Origin: JADJWR01 sp964610575
Lineage (GTDB): Bacteria > Pseudomonadota > Gammaproteobacteria > Burkholderiales > Burkholderiaceae_F
DNA: 6,173 nt
Reading direction: 5' to 3'
Assembly: GCA_964610575.1 (NCBI GenBank)
Contig: CAZSYX010000117.1
Coordinates: 1-6,173 of the forward strand
The position numbers were made by a program, and so were the translations under genes. Below are positions 1-6,165 of this stretch, in pieces. The notes beneath the pieces are model-generated. The model was given only the letters and a program-made list of their open reading frames with translations. It ran no database searches and had not been told where the DNA came from. Position 1 is the first letter of the stretch. Each line of letters opens with the position of its first letter.

Positions 1-3000
1 CGCGCGGCACCTGGCCCCGGTCGCTCAGGTGATCGCGCACCGCAGTGGCGCGGTCATTGGCCAGCCGGCGCAGATCCTCCTCGGTGACCGTGACGGTGCC
101 CATGATCAGCGCCTCCATCTCGGTTGCCGGGATGGTCCTGGCCATGCCGATGAAATTGCGCGGCTTGTCGGGAATCTTCTCGTCGGCGTAGACGCGGCCG
201 ATCAGCCGCTCGCGTTCCTCCGGGGCGATGGTGACCGTCGCCGGGTCGACGCTCTCGCCGGTGCGCACGATCTCGCGCACCTTGGCGGCGCGCAGCTTGG
301 CGTCGAACTTGGCCCGGCGCAGCGCGTCGGTGTCGGCACTGGCCAGCGCGCGGCCGGTCATGTCGAGCCGCAGCGCGGGGCGATCGTTCAGCGCCTTGGC
401 CAGAGTCTCCAGCTTCTTGACCTCGCCTTCGGCGAGCGCCGCCGATCCCGGTGCGAAATCGACATGCCCCAGATCGGGGCCGCCGCCGAACGCCGCAGCT
501 AGCGCCGTGAACGGCGCCGTGACGATCTTGGTCAGCAGGTTGACGATGACCTGCACGATGAGGCCGCCGATCGAGAACTTCGGGTCGTCGAGCGAGCCGG
601 ACACGGGTAGGTTGATGTCGATCTCGCCGCGGCTGTTCTTCAGCAGCGACACCGCCAGCAGGACAGGGAGCTTGGTGGCGGTCGGGCTGTCGACGCGCTC
701 GCCGAAGGTCAACTGGTCGAGGAACAGGTGGTTCTCGGCCTGCAGCTTGTTGTCCTCGATCCTGTACTGCACGTCCATCGACAGCTTGCCGCGGACGATG
801 GGGTAGCCGGCGTACTTGACCGAGTACGGGGTGAGCCGCGGCAGTTCGACGCCGCGCGTAGCGCCGCGAATGTCCAGCGCCAGCGGCGTCCCCAGCGGGT
901 TGGCTTTGCCGGTGATCTCCACCGGCGCGTCGCTGTCGATGCGACCGCGGATCGAGATGTCGGCCAGTTCGGCGCGCTCGGAGGAAAAACCGCTGACCGT
1001 GCCGGCGAGGTCGGTCATGTTGGCGGTGTAATTGGGCTTGATGAAGTTGTCGGTGAAGTTGACGTTGCCGCGCTGGATCTCGACGCCGCCGAGGCGGATC
1101 GTGGGCCGCCCCGGGGCTTCGGCCGGCGACGCCGGCCGCGCGGTGGTGGCAGGCGGCTCGCGCTTGATCAGATCGGCGAGGTTCAGGCGTCCCTCCTCGC
1201 TGAGGATGATCCGGGCGTAGAAGTCGCTCAGCGCCACGCGACCGACGTCGACCCGCGGCGGTCCGTCGCCGAGCTTCAGGTCGATGGCGGTGGCGTCCAG
1301 CGACTGCCACTTCAGCAGGTCGTTGTCGCCGCCGGCGTCGAGCATGTGCAGGTTCGACAGCCGGGCGTCGCCGGCGTAGGAAAGCTTCAGCGGCTCGCCT
1401 CGACCCGCCTGGGCTGCGGAGGCCGCGCCCTGACCCGACAGTTCCACCCGCGCGATGACCATGTTCAGCCGGCTCGCCACGTACGGCCGCAGGGCCGCGA
1501 CATCGAGGTTGCGCGCGTCGACCCGGATCTTCGCGCCCAGCGGGTTCCAGCCGGCATTGCCGCTGGCCGCCAGCGTGCCGCCACTGCCGAAGCGGGTGCG
1601 CACCGCGATCTCCGCCGGTCGCGAGCCGTCGCCGACGACGTTCCTGACCGTGGCCGAGATGGCCGATGCGCGCAGCCGGACCGCCGGCTCGGTGGCGAGG
1701 TCCTCGAATCGCACGTCGCCGTTCGCCACCTGCGCCTCTTTGAGGACGAAACCCCACGGCGGGGGTGCGGGCGCCGCGGCGGTATCCGGGGCCGTCCGGG
1801 CGGGCGGCTTGACGACCTGCAGCCAGTTGATCGTGCCGTCCGCGAGGCGACGCACGACGGCGCGTGGCGCCTCGATCGTCAGCCTGCCGATCGTGACCGA
1901 GCGGCCGGCCAGGTCGAGTTCGCCGCCGGCGATCGAGAGAGCCGCGATGTCGAGCGCGGCGCCGCCGGCCGCCGGCCCGCGCACCTTGATTGCCTTGCCG
2001 GTGACCGCGATATCGCGCAGCGCCAGCCGCAGGCCGTCCGCGGTCCGCGCGAAGTCGAGGGTCCCGTCGATGTCGCTCGAGCCGTCGATGGTCCCGTTGA
2101 GCAACTGCGCGAGGTAGCGCGCCGCCACGACCAGCCTGACGTCGCGTGCGGCGTACTTCAGCTGACCGGCCAGCGGTGCGAGGCCCGCTTCGCCGTCGAG
2201 GGAGACCGATCCGTTGTTGACGATGTCGGCGGCCAGCGCCACGCGGCCCCGCTGTGGCGAAGTGTTCGTCAACCCCGACGCCTCGGCGCGCAGATTCGTC
2301 ACGTCCTGGCGGAAGCCGCCCGCGAGTTCGTCGAGCAGGCTGATACGGCCGCCGCTGACGGCAGCGTGCTTGAGCGTGACAGCGAAGGGGGTGGCTGCGG
2401 GCTGCTCCGCCTCGGGCTTCGCCGGCCGGGTGGACGACGGCTGCACCGGCTGGCTGGCGAAGCCGACCCAGTTGATGCTGCCGTCTGGTCCCCGCACGAG
2501 GGTCACGTTCGGCGCGTCGAGCGCGATGTCGGCGATCATTGCGTATCGCTGCAGCAGTTCCAGTTCGTCGATGGCGATCCGCAGCGATCGCCAGTCGATC
2601 AGGGGCGCCGCGTCCGCGCCTGCCGGTGCGGCGAGGGCGAACTCGTTGACGGCCACCGTGCCCGAGACGATCGTCCTGGCCTGCTGCTCCGGCGCGTCGC
2701 CGCGGGCAGGCACGGCGCGCCGGAACACGACGCGAAGATTGGTGTCGAGCTTGCCGCGCGGGACCCGGAAATTGAGCGGGACGGGCGAGAAGGACAGGTA
2801 CCTGGGAATGTCGAGTCCGGCGAGCTTCAGGTCGATCGACGACTCGAGCGTTTCGTGGAAAGGACGCGTTTCGCCCTTGACTTCGACCGGCGTGCCGTCA
2901 AGCCTGGCAGCGAAGGCCGGCTGGACGGTGATTTCAGCGTGCGACGGCAGGTTCGAGATGAAGGGGATGCCGAGCAGGATTTCGGTGGCTGCGTGGCGAC

Positions 3001-3505
3001 CGCCGGTCACGCGGTCATCGAGCTTGACGGTGCCGTTGCTGACCTCGATGTTGTTCAGCGCGAAACGGGCAGGCTCGTCGCTGGTCTTCGGCCGCGCCTG
3101 TAGGCGCTCGACGATGTCGGAGAAGTTGAAGCGCTGCGGGCCGAGGCGGACGATGTTGGCGACCAGTCCGTCGACCGAAAGCGCGTCGAGCACCGGCGCG
3201 CGGCGCAGCAACGTCTCGATCGACGCGTCGATGTTGGCCTCGCGCACCGACAGCAGCGGCTCGGTCTCGCCCGAGGCGCCGTCGACGACCAGGCCGCGCA
3301 GCGTCACCCGCAGCGTGTAGGGGTTGCCGCCGATCGACTCGACCCGGACCGTGCGGCCGAGTTCGCGGGCCGCGATGGTCTCGAGTCCCCAGCGCGCCGC
3401 CAGCGGGATGGCGAAGTAGCCGATCGCGCCGAAGGCGGCGACCAGCGCCAGGATGACGATCCCGGCGATCCGGAGACGAGGCAGGAACCTGCTGCCGCTG
3501 GCCAT
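1..3505 (-). CDS. DUF748 / AsmA-like envelope protein, C-terminus cut by window edge
   Basis: Reading from ATG at 3505-3503 gives 1168 uninterrupted residues with no frameshift; the frame is still open at the left edge. Residues 1-11 are basic and 13-33 form one hydrophobic anchor, so most of the protein should lie in the periplasm. A module recurs four times (about 111-165, 329-395, 544-604, 757-825): a strand ending in a DG-x-x-N-W-like turn, a Pro/Ala-rich linker, then a v-x-x-G-x-v-x-f-x-D strand. Residues 888-977 carry the family-typical run RLTPYSVKYAGYPIVRGKL (889-907), then LDQLTFGERVDSP and GSLDDPKF. A hydrophobic or amphipathic helix follows at 981-1006, then an OmpA-like start (VDFAPGSAAL, 1015-1024) and a late LANDRATAVRDHL (1148-1160). 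Known of the family: AsmA-type proteins are long beta-rich periplasmic proteins linked to lipid transport and outer-membrane maintenance; DUF748 members are poorly characterised. Probably only a few tens of residues are missing. A good Shine-Dalgarno fixes the start. Likely last gene of the ubiG-gph operon visible here. Confidence 0.9.
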   Translation of the reverse strand, partial: MASGSRFLPRLRIAGIVILALVAAFGAIGYFAIPLAARWGLETIAARELGRTVRVESIGGNPYTLRVTLRGLVVDGASGETEPLLSVREANIDASIETLLRRAPVLDALSVDGLVANIVRLGPQRFNFSDIVERLQARPKTSDEPARFALNNIEVSNGTVKLDDRVTGGRHAATEILLGIPFISNLPSHAEITVQPAFAARLDGTPVEVKGETRPFHETLESSIDLKLAGLDIPRYLSFSPVPLNFRVPRGKLDTNLRVVFRRAVPARGDAPEQQARTIVSGTVAVNEFALAAPAGADAAPLIDWRSLRIAIDELELLQRYAMIADIALDAPNVTLVRGPDGSINWVGFASQPVQPSSTRPAKPEAEQPAATPFAVTLKHAAVSGGRISLLDELAGGFRQDVTNLRAEASGLTNTSPQRGRVALAADIVNNGSVSLDGEAGLAPLAGQLKYAARDVRLVVAARYLAQLLNGTIDGSSDIDGTLDFARTADGLRLALRDIAVTGKAIKVRGPAAGGAALDIAALSIAGGELDLAGRSVTIGRLTIEAPRAVVRRLADGTINWLQVVKPPARTAPDTAAAPAPPPWGFVLKEAQVANGDVRFEDLATEPAVRLRASAISATVRNVVGDGSRPAEIAVRTRFGSGGTLAASGNAGWNPLGAKIRVDARNLDVAALRPYVASRLNMVIARVELSGQGAASAAQAGRGEPLKLSYAGDARLSNLHMLDAGGDNDLLKWQSLDATAIDLKLGDGPPRVDVGRVALSDFYARIILSEEGRLNLADLIKREPPATTARPASPAEAPGRPTIRLGGVEIQRGNVNFTDNFIKPNYTANMTDLAGTVSGFSSERAELADISIRGRIDSDAPVEITGKANPLGTPLALDIRGATRGVELPRLTPYSVKYAGYPIVRGKLSMDVQYRIEDNKLQAENHLFLDQLTFGERVDSPTATKLPVLLAVSLLKNSRGEIDINLPVSGSLDDPKFSIGGLIVQVIVNLLTKIVTAPFTALAAAFGGGPDLGHVDFAPGSAALAEGEVKKLETLAKALNDRPALRLDMTGRALASADTDALRRAKFDAKLRAAKVREIVRTGESVDPATVTIAPEERERLIGRVYADEKIPDKPRNFIGMARTIPATEMEALIMGTVTVTEEDLRRLANDRATAVRDHLSDRGQVPR

Positions 3506-3524
3506 TTCTCCTCCCCGCTTGGGG
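3506..3524 (-). promoter_or_regulatory. Ribosome binding site of the DUF748 gene with adjoining mini-hairpin
   Basis: On the minus strand the bases just before ATG read GGGGAGGAGAA, a strong purine-rich Shine-Dalgarno with GGAGG four bases from the start codon. It decides the start at 3505. Directly upstream, CCCC-AAGC-GGGG (3524 to 3513) can form a four-pair hairpin whose 3' arm uses the first G bases of the ribosome site. Any role of this small stem in translation control is inference only. Confidence 0.7.
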
Positions 3525-3558
3525 CCCGGCTCTCTTCTGCCGCCGCTTTGGCGTACCT

Positions 3559-4221
3559 TCAGCCTAGCAACCCGACCAGGTCGCCGGGAACAGCGATCAC
3601 ATGATCGGCTCCCCAGTCCTCGATTGCCGCGGCTTCGCCCAGGTAACCGTAGGCGGCAACGACGGTTGCCACCCGCGCGGCGCGCCCGGCCTCGATGTCG
3701 CGCCGGTCGTCACCGACGTACACCGCCCGCTCCGAGGCAACGGCGCAAACGGCGAGCGCGTGCCGGATCGGCGCCGGGTGCGGCTTTATATGCGGCGTGG
3801 TGTCGCCGCTGACGACCACGGCGGCGCGCTTGTGCAGGCCGAGCCGCTGCATCAGCGGCCCGGTGAAGCGGCTGGCTTTGTTGGTGACCACACCCCAGCG
3901 GCGGCCCTCGGCCTCGATACGGACCAGCGTCTCGGCCATGCCGGCGAACAGCCGCGTGTGCACGCACAGGGCCTGTTCGTAGAAGGACAGGAACTCGAGC
4001 CGTGCTGCCTCGTAGTCGGCATCGCCCGGGGCGAGGCCCAGGGCTTGGCCGACCAGCCCGCGCGCGCCGTGGCTGGCCATCGGCCGCAACCGCTCGATCG
4101 GCAGCGGCTCCAGGCCGCGCTCAATGCGCTGGCGGTTGGCGGCGGCGGCCAGATCGGGCGCCGTGTCCGCGAGCGTCCCGTCGAGGTCGAACAGCACCAA
4201 GTCGATCGATGACGCCTTCAT
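3559..4221 (-). CDS. gph: HAD-superfamily phosphatase, phosphoglycolate phosphatase (Gph) / MurNAc-6-P phosphatase (MupP) type
   Basis: A cytosolic Mg2+-dependent phosphatase of 220 residues, complete. HAD motif I is FDLDGTLADT, with nucleophile D12 and acid/base D14. A helical C1 cap spans about 17-90 and contains SHGARGLV (50-57). Motif II is VVTNK with T113, motif III is IKPHP with K146, and motif IV is VGDDRRDI with D171, D172 and D175; all catalytic residues are present. Gph converts 2-phosphoglycolate to glycolate. However, the length, the FAGMAETL..IE....WGVVTNK stretch, the YGY..WGAD ending and the ubiG linkage also match MupP, the MurNAc-6-phosphate phosphatase of the Pseudomonas AmgK-MurU recycling route, so the substrate is open. 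The start ATG shares ATGA with the ubiG stop and has no good ribosome site of its own, which points to translational coupling. A longer open frame upstream of this ATG is only the ubiG gene read out of frame. Confidence 0.93.
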   Translation of the reverse strand: MKASSIDLVLFDLDGTLADTAPDLAAAANRQRIERGLEPLPIERLRPMASHGARGLVGQALGLAPGDADYEAARLEFLSFYEQALCVHTRLFAGMAETLVRIEAEGRRWGVVTNKASRFTGPLMQRLGLHKRAAVVVSGDTTPHIKPHPAPIRHALAVCAVASERAVYVGDDRRDIEAGRAARVATVVAAYGYLGEAAAIEDWGADHVIAVPGDLVGLLG

Positions 4222-4940
4222 TCGGGCTTGCGGCAGGCGACGAGGTAGTTGACGTCGGTGTCGCGGCCGAGCGCAAACCGCCTGGTCAGCGGGTTGTAGG
4301 TCATGCCGAGAATCTCGATCACTTCCAGGCCCGCTCGCCGTGCCATCGCCGCCAGTTCGCTGGGGCGGATGAACCTGGCGTACTCGTGCGTGCCGCGCGG
4401 CAGCAGGCGCAGCACGTACTCGGCGCCGACGATGGCGAACACGAACGACTTCGGGTTGCGGTTGATGGTCGAGAAGAACACCCAGCCGCCGGGCCGGGCG
4501 AGCGTGCCGCAGGACTGCACGGTGCTCGCCGGGTCGGGCACGTGCTCGAGCATTTCCATGCAGGTGACGACCTCGAACGCCGCCGGCGACTCGGCGGCCA
4601 GCGCCTCGGCGCTCGCCTCGCGGTAATCGACCGCCACGCCGGATTCGAGCGCGTGCAGTTGCGCCACCCGCAGCGGCTTGGTCGACAGGTCGATGCCGGT
4701 GACGCGGGCGCCGCGCTGCGCCATCGACTCGGCCAGGATGCCGCCGCCGCAGCCGACATCGAGCACGCGCTTGCCGGGCAGTGCCGCCAGGCGGTCGATC
4801 CAGTCGAGCCGCAGGGGATTGATCTCGTGCAGCGGCCGCATGTCGCCCTGCGGGTCCCACCATCGGTGGGCCAACGCGCCGAACTTCTGCAGTTCGGCCG
4901 GGTCGGCGTTGGGGACGGTAGCGGGGTCGGTCGTTTCCAT
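4218..4940 (-). CDS. ubiG: Ubiquinone biosynthesis O-methyltransferase UbiG
   Basis: A class I SAM-dependent methyltransferase of 240 residues, the same length as E. coli UbiG. It performs both O-methylations of ubiquinone synthesis, on the 2-octaprenyl-6-hydroxyphenol-type and 3-demethylubiquinol intermediates, at the inner face of the cytoplasmic membrane. Seen: the UbiG-specific N-terminal block WWDPQGDMRPLHEINPLRL (27-45); SAM motif I VLDVGCGGGIL (59-69); acidic motif II residue D84 in GIDLS; CMEMLEHVPDP (127-137); and FSTINRNPKSF (156-166). This leads into the hydrophobic stretch to about 187 (PRGTHEYARFI), which in UbiG proteins is thought to touch the membrane. The C-terminal MTYNPL is also typical. 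The start is secure: an in-frame TAA lies three codons upstream (4952-4950) and the next Met is residue 34, inside the conserved block. The Shine-Dalgarno is weak. First gene of the probable ubiG-gph-DUF748 operon. Confidence 0.97.
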   Translation of the reverse strand: METTDPATVPNADPAELQKFGALAHRWWDPQGDMRPLHEINPLRLDWIDRLAALPGKRVLDVGCGGGILAESMAQRGARVTGIDLSTKPLRVAQLHALESGVAVDYREASAEALAAESPAAFEVVTCMEMLEHVPDPASTVQSCGTLARPGGWVFFSTINRNPKSFVFAIVGAEYVLRLLPRGTHEYARFIRPSELAAMARRAGLEVIEILGMTYNPLTRRFALGRDTDVNYLVACRKPE

Positions 4941-4972
4941 GAGCCGATGTTATCCCGTGCCTGACACCACCG

Positions 4973-4987
4973 TCCGCATGATGCGGA
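4973..4987. repeat. Perfect 15-base inverted repeat, candidate operator
   Basis: TCCGCAT-G-ATGCGGA is a perfect palindrome with 7-base arms around one central base. It lies 33 bases from the ubiG start and 65 bases from the opposite gene. The tight, nearly spacerless symmetry suits a dimeric DNA-binding protein better than an RNA hairpin, which needs a loop. The position upstream of both start codons fits an operator. No regulator family is recognised from the motif; the function is inference. Confidence 0.45.
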
Positions 4988-5005
4988 ACACGACGCCGGT
5001 TCGGT

Positions 5006-5020
5006 TAGAGTCTGGCTCTA
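5006..5020. repeat. Short inverted repeat TAGAG-N5-CTCTA
   Basis: Five-base perfect arms flank the spacer TCTGG in the A/T-richer part of the divergent region. The repeat overlaps the weak -10-like candidates for the plus-strand gene, so a bound protein could affect that promoter. The arms are short enough to arise by chance. Confidence 0.25.
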
Positions 5021-5041
5021 TTGTTAGTCGGAAGTATTGGC

Positions 5042-5049
5042 GGGAGGTG
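5042..5049 (+). promoter_or_regulatory. Strong ribosome binding site of the secreted-protein gene
   Basis: GGGAGGTG includes GGAGGTG, a seven-base match to the complement of the 16S rRNA 3' end, with GGAGG ending five bases before ATG 5053. It decides the start: in-frame ATGs at 4978 and 4981 would add about 25 residues but have no such site and would bury the signal peptide. Confidence 0.85.
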
Positions 5050-5052
5050 TCC

Positions 5053-6117
5053 ATGACTCGATTGAAAGCATTCGCTACCGTCCTTGCGCTGGCTTCGCCG
5101 CTGGCGATTGCGCAGACGCCTGCAACCGTCGTTTCCCCATTGCCCAAGGTCGACGTGGAACCCGTTGCCGACGCGAAGGCGCTGAACGTCGTCGCCGTCG
5201 ACACGCTCAAGGGCGATGGCCTCTATCACTTCCAGGGCACGCGGATGGTCAACCTGCGTATCAGCGGCAGTGCGCAGGGCGACCGCCATCCGTTGAAGGA
5301 GACGACCACCGAGGGCGGGGTCGGCGCCTTCAACACCAACATCGACGTGGCGCACTTCGTTCGCGACGGCGAGCGGCGGGCGATCGGCGAGCCGAGTTTC
5401 GCCATCCCCGAAGCCGACGGCAGCGTGCAACTGGTCTACCAGTCGTCGAGCCCGCTGCACCTGAAGGTGTCGATGCGGGGCTACGATGTCTCCGGCCTGC
5501 CGATCCGCAACTTCCTGCGCACCGCGGCGAACTACACCAAGCCGGAAGCAGCGCGTGTGGGGGAGGCGAAGTTCCCGCCGGGTTCGGTCGCCTATCTGTC
5601 GACCGTGCGCTTCCAGGACGACGTCCTCATGCTGCCGCGCAAGGAGTCGTTTACGGGCGCCTCGAATACCAGGCAGATGGTGACCAACTTCTCCCGCGAG
5701 ACGCCGTTCTGCCTTTCCTACGAGGACCGCAACGGCGCGCGTCCCTACGCGGTGATGTTCCGCGATCCCAATGCGACCAAAGCAGGGCGGGTTCAGCTCT
5801 ATGCCGCCAAGCCCGGAACGATGTTCTGCGCCCGCGCCAGCGAAGACGTCCTCGCCGAGGGCACGTGGGAGGAAGCGACGGTCGGCGGCACTAAGGCCGT
5901 GGTCCTGTCGTTCGGCGCCAACGTCGATCCGCTCGACACCGGCGTCATCGACGTGGAGCGGGAGGCGGCACGGATCGCGTTCATCGAGCCGCGCAAGGGG
6001 GCTCCCGGCGTGCGCCCGGGCAAGCTCTACAAGGCTGGCGCCAAGATCGCCGACTATCAGTACCGGTTCAATGGGACTGCCGCGGCGGCAGTGCGGACCG
6101 CGCTGGCCATGCCTTGA
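5053..6117 (+). CDS. Secreted protein of unknown function with signal peptide
   Basis: I do not recognise this 354-residue protein and assign no function. Residues 1-20 are a classic Sec signal peptide: basic start with R3 and K5, hydrophobic core 6-19, and an AIA|Q signal peptidase I site. There is no lipobox cysteine, so it should be a soluble periplasmic or exported protein. No further membrane segment is visible. The mature chain starts with a Pro/Val-rich linker (22-40), followed by alternating polar and hydrophobic stretches that suggest mostly beta structure, with two possible halves (about 43-160 and 170-340). There are only two cysteines, C220 (TPFCLSY) and C259 (TMFCARA), in similar aromatic-hydrophobic settings, so a disulfide is plausible after export. 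Other distinctive stretches are GVGAFNTNIDVAHFVRDGE (89-107) and FPPGSVAYLS (174-183). The strong ribosome site suggests good expression. It is divergent from ubiG, and no operon partner is seen before the right edge. The gene is intact, with codon use like its neighbours. Confidence 0.9.
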   Translation: MTRLKAFATVLALASPLAIAQTPATVVSPLPKVDVEPVADAKALNVVAVDTLKGDGLYHFQGTRMVNLRISGSAQGDRHPLKETTTEGGVGAFNTNIDVAHFVRDGERRAIGEPSFAIPEADGSVQLVYQSSSPLHLKVSMRGYDVSGLPIRNFLRTAANYTKPEAARVGEAKFPPGSVAYLSTVRFQDDVLMLPRKESFTGASNTRQMVTNFSRETPFCLSYEDRNGARPYAVMFRDPNATKAGRVQLYAAKPGTMFCARASEDVLAEGTWEEATVGGTKAVVLSFGANVDPLDTGVIDVEREAARIAFIEPRKGAPGVRPGKLYKAGAKIADYQYRFNGTAAAAVRTALAMP

Positions 6118-6132
6118 ACGTGGCACTGCCCG

Positions 6133-6165
6133 GCGGCGGCGGAATTCGACCCCGCCCGCCGCCGC
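6133..6165 (+). terminator. GC-rich hairpin after the secreted-protein gene, possible terminator
   Basis: GCGGCGGCGG (6133-6142) and CCGCCGCCGC (6156-6165) are perfect 10-base inverted repeats around a 13-base loop, beginning 15 bases after the stop codon. Outer TGCC (6127-6130) and GGCA (6169-6172) could extend the stem with bulges. The window ends eight bases later, and no T-run is seen in those bases. It may be an intrinsic terminator, a Rho-type 3' stabilising hairpin, or simple GC-trinucleotide sequence. Confidence 0.4.

Larger units (their letters stand above)
4941..5052. promoter_or_regulatory. Divergent intergenic region between ubiG and the secreted-protein gene
   Basis: These 112 bases separate two genes transcribed away from each other, so promoters for both must lie here or overlap the coding ends. 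The right half (about 5000-5040) is visibly richer in A/T than the surroundings. I see no hexamer pair that matches the sigma-70 consensus well on either strand. The best -10-like element for ubiG is TAACAT at 4952-4947 (minus), without a recognisable -35. For the plus-strand gene, TCTATT (5017-5022) or TATTGT (5019-5024) could serve as -10. Two short inverted repeats, listed separately, lie inside. Confidence 0.5.

Noticed and set aside
54..1757. 567-codon minus-strand open frame
   Set aside because: It is the DUF748 gene read in the wrong frame, giving an extremely Arg/Gly/Ala-rich product. The true frame shows conserved DUF748 motifs throughout.
728..3103. 791-codon open frame on the plus strand, antisense to the DUF748 gene
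   Set aside because: It is in exact codon register with the real gene, so its stops can arise only where the real gene uses TTA, CTA or TCA, which are rare in this GC-rich sequence. It ends exactly at the CTA leucine codon for residue 135. The product is Arg/Asp/Val-rich with no recognisable domain.
3541..3553. CGCC-N5-GGCG stem in the gap between the phosphatase and DUF748 genes, as a terminator
   Set aside because: The stem is only four base pairs and has no T-run on the minus strand. The 53-base gap and same orientation fit continued transcription better.
4222..4863. N-terminal extension of the phosphatase, giving a 434-residue fusion
   Set aside because: The upstream part of this frame is ubiG sequence read out of frame. 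HAD motif I begins eleven residues after the ATG at 4221, the normal spacing.
4002..4964. 320-codon plus-strand open frame opposite ubiG and part of the phosphatase gene
   Set aside because: Most of it is codon-aligned antisense to ubiG, whose identity is certain. Low-complexity Arg/Ala composition and no motif.
4678..5052. Upstream extension of the secreted-protein gene, including ATGs at 4978 and 4981
   Set aside because: The extension runs antisense through the start of ubiG, lacks a ribosome site and would place about 25 or more residues before a clear signal peptide. ATG 5053 has a strong Shine-Dalgarno.
5005..6126. 373-codon minus-strand open frame opposite the secreted-protein gene
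   Set aside because: It is codon-aligned antisense to a gene with a signal peptide and strong ribosome site. The Arg/His/Val-rich product has no family features, and the frame persists only because TTA, CTA and TCA codons are avoided.
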